The position numbers were made by a program, and so were the translations under genes. From Chania multitudinisentens RB-25 (GTDB lineage: Bacteria > Pseudomonadota > Gammaproteobacteria > Enterobacterales > Enterobacteriaceae), in NCBI RefSeq assembly GCF_000520015.2, contig NZ_CP007044.2:3100001-3164000 (forward strand): 64,000 nucleotides of DNA, written 5' to 3'. The notes below the pieces were generated by a model. The model saw only the letters and a list, made by a program, of their open reading frames with translations, searched no databases and was not told the origin of the DNA. Of the stretch, positions 56,885 to 64,000 are shown one piece after another (within the stretch, counting starts at the first letter, position 1; every line of letters starts with the position of its first letter).

Positions 56885-57794
56885 GCTGTGTCCCTCAATT
56901 ACATATCCGTCGTAAAAACAGCCAGATACAGCCCAATTGAAGCATCGATAGGTAGCTCCTCGCCGTTTTTTCATAACGCGTCGCTATGCGGCGGTTTTCT
57001 TTCAATAGACCAAAGCTTCTTTCTACAACATTGCGCTTACGATAAGTCTCTTTATCAAATCGGGTTCGTCCATCTGTGCTGGCCTTTTCATTCGACTTAT
57101 ACGGAATGACGGTCTTGATACCACTCAGTTTTAAATTGCCACGTAATGCCTTGTTTGAATAGGCTTTATCAGCGATAACGGCCTTGCCTCGACGCTTCAT
57201 AAAACCATTTTTTCTAAGAATGCCGATACCATCTAATAGCCGTAGCGTAAACTGACTTTCATGAGCTTGACCCGCACTTAGTGCGATATTTAAAGGGAAC
57301 CCGTTTCCGTCAGTTGCCAGATGGATTTTGGTGCCATAGCCGCCTCGTGAGCGACCCAGGCCATGATCACTGGTGATATCGGGATGTTTTTTTGGGCACC
57401 AGCAGCACAACGCATTGCACGAATATTGCTACCATCCAGAGAGATAGCTGATCAGTCGAGCAGCTTATGCTCATCAAGAATGGAAAGTAACTTATTGAAT
57501 ATAGAGTTAATGATGCTTTTTTTGCCCACCGGTTGAAACGGTTGTAGACGGTTTTCCATGGCCCATAGCGTTCGGGCAAATCACGCCAGGGAGCCCCAGA
57601 GCACAGAACCCAAAACATGCCATTGATGACTTTATGGTGTTCAATATAAGGATGCCCAGGGCGCTGAGAGCGTTCCGGAGGTAATAATGGCAGGAGCAGT
57701 GCCCGCGCTGCATCAGGAAAATCGTAGCGAGCCATAGCGATAACTGTCTGATAATTAGGTGGTTAGAATACCATTTTTAATTGAGGGACACAGC
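56885..57794 (-). mobile_element. IS5-family element (about 910 bp) inside the integrase
   Basis: The ends are perfect inverted repeats GCTGTGTCCCTCAATTA, and CTAG is duplicated on both sides (56881-56884 and 57795-57798), the target type of the IS5/IS427 group. It carries a transposase on the minus strand. Nearly the same ends are found on the MITE-like element at 7089-7330. Confidence 0.93.
56895..57735 (-). pseudogene. IS5-family transposase, in broken frames
   Basis: The first part (57735 to about 57530) opens MARYDFPDAARALLLPLLPP and contains GMFWVLCSGAPWRDLPERYG, the N-terminal region of IS5/IS427 transposases. After a run of seven A residues the reading continues in another frame (NKLLSILDEHKLLD, then a TGA, then SAISLDGSNIRAMRC with a catalytic Asp), and after a second run of A the last part gives KKHPDITSDHGLGRSRGG and RNVVERSFGLLKENRRIATR with the catalytic Glu. 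One frame change could be programmed, as in relatives, but two changes plus a TGA where Trp is usual suggest the gene is inactive. Confidence 0.8.
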
Positions 57795-58346
57795 CTAGTG
57801 TGGCTATCCATTGCTTCCCGTGTTTATCATTTTTCCAGCCGGGTAATAAATCCAGGTGAACCTGACGCGAAGCATCAGTAAATGTCGGGATCACGGGTTT
57901 GTCTGCTGTAACAACCTTTTTGAACTCCAGCGGATCGACCCCGTTGGCGAGTTGATCGCGCATAGCATGTGCTTGTTTGCCTGCTTCAGCGATACTGACT
58001 TCGGGATAGCTGCCTAACCCGGCATTGCGGCGCTTTTTAGTCGTCGGGCTAACATAACGCAGAACCCATTTACCATGACCTTTGCTGTTTGAAGGGTGCA
58101 ACGTCAGGCCGGTGATACCACCGTGCGGCAAGGGTTTATCGTCCGGTTTAATATTCCGGGCTTTGGTATCGGTGAGGAGTGCCATCTGTAAAATCCTTGA
58201 GATGTCAGTATGCCATCGAGTATGCCATCAATGGTTGATTTTGGTTAGGTGCGGTTGTGCGAATTTGAGAGGATTTATTTTTAATTTATTGTTTTATAAT
58301 TATATTTTAAGATTAATTGCGTTGGATTGTGTTGTTGACAGGCGGA

Positions 58347-58361
58347 CTGCTCCTCCGCCAT
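58347..58361 (+). other. Attachment site copy (right edge of the island)
   Basis: CTGCTCCTCCGCCAT repeats the serT 3' end at 11731-11745 exactly. It marks the right end of the island, 160 bases from the start of the P4-type integrase. Confidence 0.88.
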
Positions 58362-58368
58362 ATTATGA

Positions 58369-58398
58369 CCCCAAGCTTATAATAAGCTTGGGGTTTTT
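58369..58398 (+). terminator. Strong terminator, probably the original serT terminator
   Basis: CCCCAAGCTTAT and ATAAGCTTGGGG form a stem of at least ten base pairs followed by TTTTT. It starts eight bases after the right attachment repeat, where the serT terminator should be if the island had inserted between the tRNA gene and its terminator. The left edge has no such hairpin directly behind the tRNA. Confidence 0.85.
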
Positions 58399-59037
58399 CG
58401 TTTTTAACGTTTCTCAGTATACCATTGAATGTTGATTGTAGTTGCTCTTGCTTAACTGGTATTGGGCGAGTATATGAAGGAGACGTTATTCAGGGTTCGA
58501 TTCTTTGATTCCATTGATGGGCAGGTAGTAGGGGATTGGTGTGAGATTGGGAGACTAGCCTCCTCCACGTTCAGCGGTTTCCGTTTCACTCAATGTGGTG
58601 GTTTCCACGATAACAGCCAGCCGGCCACTGTTCACTGTTTTTATCTGCACCCGGCACTGGTTTCCCCTCTGTTTTAGCCTGATTGCGCCAATTATAGAGA
58701 GTCGTTTCCGTTATCTGCCCATGATGCGTGATGAAGCTAATCTGTTCTTCCGGCTGTTCAATCGGCGTTACGAGAAAGCGAGCATCATTCTGACCTCAAA
58801 CATTGGTCCATCCGCACAATCCTATACCCCTGACACGAGAGGAAGCGCTGCCTGATCGGCCCACCAGACCTCATTACCTGTCTTGGTAAGGTGAGAAACC
58901 ACAGCCACAACGGCAAATCCCCAGGTTCTGCGAGAGAGCTCACAATTCAATCATTAGTCCACAGAATGATCATTGTCATCGTTACTGACTGAGAGTAACG
59001 TTGTTGGTAATCTGGTTTAAACCAAATGGATTAAGTC
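58399..59037. other. Intergenic stretch with insertion-sequence debris
   Basis: Two overlapping scraps are seen. On the minus strand, about 58722 down to 58600, the reading ITETTLYNWRNQAKTEGKPV is the helix-turn-helix region of an IS3-type OrfA. On the plus strand, about 58709-58810, RYLPMMRDEANLFFRLFNRR and YEKASIILTSN are the end of an IS21 helper ATPase (IstB). Neither is functional. The last 200 bases hold the promoter region of the GntR gene; no other gene is supported. Confidence 0.65.
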
Positions 59038-59745
59038 ATGGAGAACAACTCAACCGTAGAGCTGGCCAAACACAGGCTCAATGAGTGGCTGAAACAGGGT
59101 ATTGTCTCCCCTGGCAGTAAATTGCCTTCTGAGCGCGAACTGGAAGAGCTGCTGGGAATTAAGCGAATGACGCTGCGTCAGGCGCTGCTTTATCTGGAAG
59201 GCGAATCGAAAATCTTTCGTAAGGATCGCCGCGGCTGGTTTGTTGCGTTGCCGCGCTTTAATTACAGCCCGAATAGTTCCACCAGTTTCAAACAGGCGGC
59301 GATGGATCAAGGACGCTTGCCTTCCTGGGGCTACCTGGCAAAAGAGTGCGTTTGCACCGCGCCACCGGAGATTTTGTCCCTACTCGAGGTTACAGAAGGC
59401 GCTGAGCTTTACAAGATCTGCGGCTGGGGGGCATTGGATAGCCACAAAGTGTTCTATCACGAGACCTTTATCAACGCCCAGGTTGCCCCCGGCTTTATTG
59501 ACGAACTGGGTGAGCGCTCGTTTGCTGAAGTCTGGGCGGCAACCTTTGCCAAAAAAACGCACACTCGGCATCTGGAATTTAAACCGACCCGTCTTTCGGG
59601 GGGGGCCTGCCAAGGGATGGGCGGTACGGCTGGAACCCCTTCCATGCGGGTAAAAAAATATCGGGCCGATGAACAAAACCGCATCGTGCAAATCGATATC
59701 GAGTATTGGCGTTTTGAGTCCGTGGAATTTTTTATCGACCTATAG
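59038..59745 (+). CDS. GntR family (HutC/UTRA type) transcriptional regulator
   Basis: Product of 235 residues. The N-terminal winged helix-turn-helix has the GntR pattern GSKLPSERELEELLGIKRMT and LRQALLYLEGESKIFRKDRRGWFV. The C-terminal UTRA ligand-binding domain follows (about 80-235), with ELYKICGWGALDSHKVFYHE and a C-terminal MRVKKYRADEQNRIVQID. UTRA domains usually bind sugar phosphates or related small molecules. It stands at the head of a unit with a TIM-barrel isomerase and a YihN-like transporter, so it probably controls uptake and use of a sugar derivative. Confidence 0.9.
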   Translation: MENNSTVELAKHRLNEWLKQGIVSPGSKLPSERELEELLGIKRMTLRQALLYLEGESKIFRKDRRGWFVALPRFNYSPNSSTSFKQAAMDQGRLPSWGYLAKECVCTAPPEILSLLEVTEGAELYKICGWGALDSHKVFYHETFINAQVAPGFIDELGERSFAEVWAATFAKKTHTRHLEFKPTRLSGGACQGMGGTAGTPSMRVKKYRADEQNRIVQIDIEYWRFESVEFFIDL

Positions 59746-59753
59746 GGGGCATC

Positions 59754-60725
59754 ATGGATCGTTTACAAGCTAACAAGATTTTGCAGCGTGTAGCAGATAT
59801 TCCACTGTATCTGCATGCCTATGCTTTCCATCTGAATATGAGAATGGAAAAGATACTGCCTGAAGATTTATTGACTATTGCCAGCGAGCAACGGTTGAGG
59901 GGCGTGAAGATCCACGTGCACGACGGTGAAAGCCAATCTTTAGGCTGCGCGAGTGATGAACAGTTGGGCCATTTTGCTGACAGAGCACGCCAGCTAGGAT
60001 TGGATATACATATTGAAACCAGCGCCTCCGATGCCAAAACTCTCGATCAGGCGGTAGCGATTGCTATTAAATCCGGTGCTTCATCCATCAGGTTCTATCC
60101 GCGCTATGAAGGGCATCTGGATGACGTGATACCGAAAATTGCACTTGATATTCAGTATATTAAGAACAACTACCAACATAGTGGCCTAAGTTTTACCCTT
60201 GAGCAACATGAGGATCTGAAAAGCCATGAGTTGATGAGCCTGCTTGCCGAGGCAGACTTCCCTCAGCTTTCGCTGCTGTTTGATTTTGCCAATATGATCA
60301 ATGCCAACGAAGAGCCTCTTTCTGCCTTGGCCACGATGGCCAGCCAAATCACGCAAGTGCATATTAAAGATGCGGTGATCATGCACGAAGTTAACGGGTT
60401 AGGCCACAAAGCCTGTATCTCGGGGCAAGGGGATTTGCCGTTCAAGGAATTGCTATTGCAGCTTATTTGCCTGGGTGAAAATCAACCGCAGGTTATAGCT
60501 TATGGCCTGGAGGAAGAAGTGGACTATTATGCGCCACCGTTCCGCTTTAATGGTGAAGATAATAACCCGTGGATACCTTGGCGAGAAATGAGTGAAACCC
60601 CGCTCCCTGAGCAGGATATAGACTTAAGACTGGATAAAGAGCTAAACGACGCATTACAACAAATAAATTATGTCCGTGAGATTCTCAATGAATTAAAACA
60701 GGACGCATTAGCTGTATTAAAATAA
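59754..60725 (+). CDS. Sugar phosphate isomerase/epimerase-like TIM-barrel protein
   Basis: Product of 323 residues, starting eight bases after the regulator with an AGGGGG site. The pattern is that of the AP endonuclease 2-type TIM barrels that include xylose isomerase-like enzymes: conserved acidic and His metal ligands are seen in SFTLEQHEDLKSHEL (Glu), LSLLFDFANMIN (Asp) and ITQVHIKDAVI (His). The exact reaction cannot be told from the sequence. The linked transporter and regulator suggest it works on the imported sugar or its phosphate. Confidence 0.82.
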   Translation: MDRLQANKILQRVADIPLYLHAYAFHLNMRMEKILPEDLLTIASEQRLRGVKIHVHDGESQSLGCASDEQLGHFADRARQLGLDIHIETSASDAKTLDQAVAIAIKSGASSIRFYPRYEGHLDDVIPKIALDIQYIKNNYQHSGLSFTLEQHEDLKSHELMSLLAEADFPQLSLLFDFANMINANEEPLSALATMASQITQVHIKDAVIMHEVNGLGHKACISGQGDLPFKELLLQLICLGENQPQVIAYGLEEEVDYYAPPFRFNGEDNNPWIPWREMSETPLPEQDIDLRLDKELNDALQQINYVREILNELKQDALAVLK

Positions 60726-60820
60726 TTAAACACTAACCAACCAGGGCGAAGCATCTCATTTGAGATGACTTTATCGAAAACTGCCAATAACACCACGATA
60801 TCCAGTGGTGAGGTGGAATT

Positions 60821-62080
60821 ATGCTAACAAAAAAGAAGTGGACTATATTTAGTCTGTTAGTTCTTTGCGGCGGGACCATTTATAAACTGCCGTCATTAAA
60901 AGATGCGTTTTATGTCCCCATGCAAGAGTACTTTCATCTTACCAATGGTGAAATTGGTAATGCGATGTCGGTTAACTCCATCGTTACCACGATAGGTTTC
61001 TTTTTATCTATCTACATCTCCGATCGTTTACCCCGCCGGTTTACCATGTCGCTCTCATTGATTGCGACCGGGTTATTGGGCGTTTATTTATCCACCATGC
61101 CGGGCTACTGGGGCATACTGTTTGTATGGGCACTGTTTGGTGTCACCTGCGACATGCTGAACTGGCCGGTGTTGTTGAAATCGGTCAGTTTACTGGGTGA
61201 CAATACTCAGCAAGGACGGCTGTTTGGCTTCTTCGAAACTGGGCGTGGCATTGTCGATACGGTGGTTGCTTTTAGCGCACTGGCAGTTTTTGCCTGGTTT
61301 GGTGGTGGGTACTTAGGGTTTAAAGCGGGTATTCTTTTTTACTCCTCCATTGCCATTCTGGTGGGCGTCGTTCTATTCTTTGCCATGAATGGCCGTGCGG
61401 AAGAGCCAGCGGCGAAAAATGAGCAAGACAAGACTGAAAAAGCCGGCTTCGGCAGTATATTAAAAAATAAAACGGTCTGGTTAATTGCGTTTAGCGTGTT
61501 CTGTGTTTATGCCGTGTATTGTGGCCTCACCTTCTTTATTCCGTTCTTAAGTGATATTTATGCACTGCCTATTGCGTTGGTTGGTGCCTATGGGATCATC
61601 AATCAATACTGCCTGAAAATGGTGGGTGGGCCGATCGGCGGTTTAATTTCCGATAAGGTTTTGAAATCGCCTAGCAAATATCTGTTCTATACCTTTATTA
61701 TCAGTGTAGTACTGTTGCTGGTTCTGATTATCCTGCCCCATGAACAGATGCCGGTCTATTTAGGTATGGTGTGTACTCTGGTATTTGGTGCGGTGATATT
61801 TACTCAGCGGGCGGTGTTCTTTGCCCCCATTGGTGAAGCAGGGGTCAGTGAGAAAAACACCGGTGCTGCGATGGCTCTGGGTAGCTTTATTGGCTATGCG
61901 CCAGCCATGTTTTGCTACAGCCTGTATGGCCACGTGTTGGACGCAAACCCAGGGATCGTGGGTTACCAGATTGTCTTTGGATTAATGGCGGTGTTTGCCT
62001 GTGCCGGCATTTGCGTTTCGGCTCTGCTGATCATGAATATTCGTCAAGGACGCCAGGCTTCAGCGTTGCCATCTGCGTGA
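60821..62080 (+). CDS. MFS transporter, YihN/YqcE-like
   Basis: Product of 419 residues with about twelve membrane helices, the major-facilitator layout. It is close to E. coli YihN over its length, from the N-terminal LCGGTIYKLPSLKDAFYVPM through FGFFETGRGIVDTVVAFSAL to KNTGAAMALGSFIGYAPAMF. The substrate of YihN-like proteins is not known with certainty. A GAGGTGG ribosome site precedes the ATG. The gap of 95 bases from the TIM-barrel gene holds no clear terminator, so the three genes are likely one operon. Confidence 0.9.
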   Translation: MLTKKKWTIFSLLVLCGGTIYKLPSLKDAFYVPMQEYFHLTNGEIGNAMSVNSIVTTIGFFLSIYISDRLPRRFTMSLSLIATGLLGVYLSTMPGYWGILFVWALFGVTCDMLNWPVLLKSVSLLGDNTQQGRLFGFFETGRGIVDTVVAFSALAVFAWFGGGYLGFKAGILFYSSIAILVGVVLFFAMNGRAEEPAAKNEQDKTEKAGFGSILKNKTVWLIAFSVFCVYAVYCGLTFFIPFLSDIYALPIALVGAYGIINQYCLKMVGGPIGGLISDKVLKSPSKYLFYTFIISVVLLLVLIILPHEQMPVYLGMVCTLVFGAVIFTQRAVFFAPIGEAGVSEKNTGAAMALGSFIGYAPAMFCYSLYGHVLDANPGIVGYQIVFGLMAVFACAGICVSALLIMNIRQGRQASALPSA

Positions 62081-62128
62081 TTTAAAATATATAAATTGAT
62101 TGGATGCCGTGCATTTTCCCTCACCTCG

Positions 62129-62152
62129 CCCCTCTCCCAACAGGGAGAGGGG
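62129..62152 (+). repeat. REP-like palindrome downstream of the MFS gene
   Basis: CCCCTCTCCC and GGGAGAGGGG form a ten-base stem around AACA. This is the common enterobacterial type of GC-rich intergenic palindrome; it may stabilise the mRNA end or stop transcription. Confidence 0.7.
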
Positions 62153-62251
62153 TTGTGCACCTTGTAACGCATCGCGATCGTTGAATTACAGGAACTGCTC
62201 CAACTTTTCCTGCCAGCTACGTAGGTGTACGCCACCCCACTCCCTAACTCG

Positions 62252-62345
62252 ACTGGCTGTTTCTGGAAGCGATAACCAGATAGGGCGTAAACTTCAGCGA
62301 ACCGATAGAAGGGAGGGCGGATTGCTCGAATCTCTTCAAGGTAAA
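62252..62345 (-). pseudogene. Scrap of a second P4-type integrase
   Basis: The DNA resembles part of the right-edge integrase (56768-56880): GGCTGTTTCTGG, GATAACCAGATAGGGCG and CGAACCGATAGAAGGGA line up with GGTTGTTTCTGG, GACAACCAAATCGGGCG and GAGCCGATGGAAGGGA, with a short internal deletion. Only about 90 bases remain. It indicates that another related island once stood here or that the present one was larger. Confidence 0.6.
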
Positions 62346-62500
62346 ATTTTCACCATTTCTCTTTATGCATAAATTAGATAACGCTAGTAAATTATGTCAT
62401 TTGTATTGCATGGTTTTTTAGACGTATAAAAAAGACAGTAAGTTAAACTGATAATTAATCATTTGCAGAATGATGTTATTTATACAGACAAGGAGGTGGT

Positions 62501-62948
62501 TTGAGTATTATTTCAGAACTTGATCATCTTCCACCAGAAGCTCTATTACGTTATCAAGAGCAGGTCGAAAAACATGGTCGAATAACCAATATGAAGCGCA
62601 CATTTAAAAGCATTAATCGGAGAACGCGCCGCACTCTTCTATGCGTATGCCATTTCCGCACAGAATGGCTGCCTGATATGCAGTACATTTTTCGTTAAAA
62701 TCCTTAAAGATAGCGGTATCTCTTTTGATGAATTCGCCTTCAGCAATAAAGAGACATTGCCGAACGATGATGGCCGGGAAATAGTGCGTATAACCCCTGT
62801 GAAATTAATGAAACAATCCTCAACCGGCAGTATGGCGTTCCTGGCTGCTGAAACGCGAAAAAGCGAGGGAGGTCTGCGGGGAAAAGAGCCGTTTGTTGAT
62901 TTTGTAAGTACATCGTATTCTGCTTATGAATTACTCATGGCAATCTAA
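62501..62948 (+). pseudogene. Frameshifted gene with an AhpD-like CxxC stretch
   Basis: The frame starts at a TTG behind a strong AAGGAGG and reads MSIISELDHLPPEALLRYQE. Near 62615 the reading shifts; in the next frame it gives ERAALFYAYAISAQNGCLIC followed by STFFVKILKDSGISFDEFAF, which looks like the carboxymuconolactone decarboxylase/AhpD type with a CxxC. The same frame continues without a stop into KLMKQSSTGSMAFLAAETRK and ends at 62948; this last part does not look like AhpD and may come from another gene. It is probably a deletion fusion with one frameshift. It lies 15 bases before the metY-like gene. Confidence 0.55.
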
Positions 62949-62963
62949 CCTAGAGACTATTTT

Positions 62964-64000
62964 ATGAAACTGGAATCGCTGGCTTTACATCACGGTTATG
63001 TGTCGGAAGCGACGACAAAATCAGCCGCTGTCCCTATTTATCAAACAACGTCTTATACCTTTGATGATACACAGCACGGGGCCGATCTTTTCGATCTGAA
63101 AGTGGCGGGTAATATCTACAGCCGTATTATGAACCCAACGACGGCCGTTCTTGAAGAAAGGCTGGCGGCCATTGAAGGCGGTGTTGGTGCTCTTGCCGTC
63201 GCCTCTGGCATGGCGGCCATCACCTATGCCATACAGGCGTTGACTGAGGTTGGCGACAATATTGTCAGTACCAGCCAACTCTATGGTGGAACCTATAATT
63301 TCTTTGCTCATACGCTACCCCGCCAGGGGGTTGAAGTCCGTATGGCTAGCTTTGATGATTTTGACGGCCTTGAATCTCTTATTAACGATCAAACGAAGGC
63401 GTTATTCTGTGAATCTATAGGCAACCCAGCAGGTAACGTTGTCGATATTGCACGTCTTGCACAGATTGCTCATCGGCACGGTATCCCCGTGATTGTGGAT
63501 AACACGGTGGCTACGCCGGTACTATGTCGGCCTTTTGAACACGGCGCTGATATTGTGGTTCACTCGCTGACCAAATATATCGGCGGGCACGGTACGACCA
63601 TCGGCGGGATGATTATCGATTCAGGGAAATTCGACTGGGTTGCCAATAAGTCTCGCTTTCGTTTGCTGAACGAACCCGATCCTTCTTATCACGGCGTAGT
63701 TTATACCGAAGCGTTTGGTCCCGCGGCTTATATAGGGCGCTGTCGTGTCGTGCCGCTGCGTAACACCGGTGCAGCACTTTCGCCGCATAGCGCTTTTTTA
63801 CTGCTCCAGGGGCTTGAAACATTGAGTTTGCGCATGGAAAAACATTGCAGTAATGCACTGGCGCTGGCTGTTTTTCTGCAAAATCATCCATTAGTTAATT
63901 GGGTTAACTACGCCGCACTTCCTGATAGCCCTTATAAATCTAGTTGTGAAAAAATCACCTCTGGCAAGGCTTCAGGGATTGTGAGTTTTGGGATTAAGGG
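62964..64000 (+). CDS. O-acetylhomoserine/O-acetylserine sulfhydrylase family, partial at the window end
   Basis: The first 345 codons of a PLP-dependent Cys/Met-metabolism enzyme. The N-terminus (SLALHHGYVSEATTKSAAVP, IYQTTSYTFDDTQHG) and PTTAVLEERLAAIEGG are those of the MetY/Met17 branch, and the PLP Lys lies in VHSLTKYIGGHGTTIGG. Other typical blocks are VIVDNTVATPVLCRPFEHGA and FLLLQGLETLSLRMEKH. These enzymes make homocysteine or cysteine from the acetylated amino acid and sulfide. The C-terminus lies beyond base 64000. Confidence 0.93.
   Translation, partial: MKLESLALHHGYVSEATTKSAAVPIYQTTSYTFDDTQHGADLFDLKVAGNIYSRIMNPTTAVLEERLAAIEGGVGALAVASGMAAITYAIQALTEVGDNIVSTSQLYGGTYNFFAHTLPRQGVEVRMASFDDFDGLESLINDQTKALFCESIGNPAGNVVDIARLAQIAHRHGIPVIVDNTVATPVLCRPFEHGADIVVHSLTKYIGGHGTTIGGMIIDSGKFDWVANKSRFRLLNEPDPSYHGVVYTEAFGPAAYIGRCRVVPLRNTGAALSPHSAFLLLQGLETLSLRMEKHCSNALALAVFLQNHPLVNWVNYAALPDSPYKSSCEKITSGKASGIVSFGIK

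Larger units (their letters stand above)
56102..58185 (-). pseudogene. P4-type tyrosine integrase split by an IS5-family element
   Basis: The N-terminal part (58185 down to 57795) starts MALLTDTKARNIKPDDKPLP, the arm-binding domain of P4-like integrases, with GYPEVSIAEA-like GSYPEVSIAEAGKQAHAMRD. The C-terminal part (56880 down to 56102) has the SAM-like core (LDTITPAYMAEVLRPIWL) and the catalytic domain with LILTACRSGEVRGGQWSEID (first Arg). Removing the IS and one CTAG copy rejoins IATL to EQYTFP in frame and gives 390 codons, the normal length. The gene was thus intact until the IS arrived. Its start lies 160 bases from the right attachment repeat, the usual arrangement for a P4-type island. 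Confidence 0.92.
11746..58361. mobile_element. 46.6-kb genomic island inserted at serT
   Basis: The island is defined by 15-bp direct repeats of the serT 3' end. A tyrosine integrase stands at each edge, pointing inwards: a DUF6538-type one at the left and a P4-type one at the right. The cargo is a hybrid polyketide/peptide cluster with export and regulatory genes, plus IS elements. The serT terminator-like hairpin lies just outside the right repeat, where it would be expected if the island had pushed it away. Both integrases are broken, so the island is probably fixed. Two different integrases suggest two successive insertions at the same site; no third copy of the core was seen inside. Confidence 0.85.

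Noticed and set aside
58082..58435. 117-codon frame over the P4 integrase start and right att site
   Set aside because: It runs antisense to the integrase N-terminus and through the terminator; no pattern or ribosome site.
58462..58677. 71-codon frame right of the island
   Set aside because: The first 35 codons look plausible, but the rest is antisense to an IS3-type fragment; there is not enough to call a gene.
1..64000. CRISPR array or retron-like unit
   Set aside because: No regularly spaced short repeats and no reverse transcriptase were seen in any frame.

Overview
The window is a piece of an enterobacterial chromosome, most likely Serratia or a close Yersiniaceae relative. The OmpA N-terminus, SulA with its LexA box, and the gene order ompA-sulA-tfoX-yccS-yccF-helD-mgsA-yccT-yccU-hspQ-acyP-tusE-yccA-serT match the E. 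coli 22-min region, while the proteins diverge from E. coli about as expected for Serratia-like genera. Bases 1-11.7 kb are this ordinary core. The only oddities there are a 242-bp MITE-like element (7089-7330) and no rlmI where E. coli has it, between hspQ and acyP.

At the 3' end of serT (tRNA-Ser, anticodon UGA) a genomic island of about 46.6 kb begins. It is bounded by 15-bp direct repeats of the tRNA end (11731-11745 and 58347-58361). Both edges carry a tyrosine integrase and both are broken: the left one by an in-frame TGA, the right P4-type one by a 910-bp IS5-family element with a CTAG duplication. An IS66 element with a perfect 8-bp duplication has split a small gene behind the left integrase, and a truncated IS256-type transposase follows. 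The island therefore looks immobilised.

The island's cargo (17.4-54.7 kb) is a hybrid trans-AT polyketide/non-ribosomal peptide system. One long plus-strand unit encodes a LolD/MacB-like ATPase, an FtsX-type permease, a LolA-like periplasmic protein, a small secreted helical protein, a thiolase, five assembly-line proteins served by one stand-alone malonyl acyltransferase, and a stand-alone thioesterase. Reading by eye, the line is: ACP-KS-[dead AT]-ACP-ACP-aminotransferase-C-A(Gly-like code)-T-[partial C]; trans-AT; KS-DH-KR-ACP; KS-DH-KR-ACP; KS0-ACP-C-A(aliphatic-like code)-T; C-[dead A]-T; TE. The inferred product is a beta-amino-acyl-glycyl polyene-peptide of unknown identity. Facing this unit is a minus-strand operon of an outer-membrane barrel, a LytS-type kinase and a LytTR regulator. 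Barrel, LolA-like carrier and LolCDE/MacB-like ABC pair together suggest a dedicated Lol-like export route for a lipophilic product.

Several catalytic residues in the cluster are lost in informative ways: thiolase GHP to GSP, AT GHS to GCG, KS HGTGT to QGTGS, and a last A domain without its ATP-binding loop.

Right of the island (58.4-64 kb) there is a displaced terminator, IS debris, a GntR-TIM barrel-MFS (YihN-like) sugar operon, a decayed integrase scrap, a frameshifted gene and the start of a metY-like gene. All domain, specificity and family calls come from reading motifs by eye; no database search was run.
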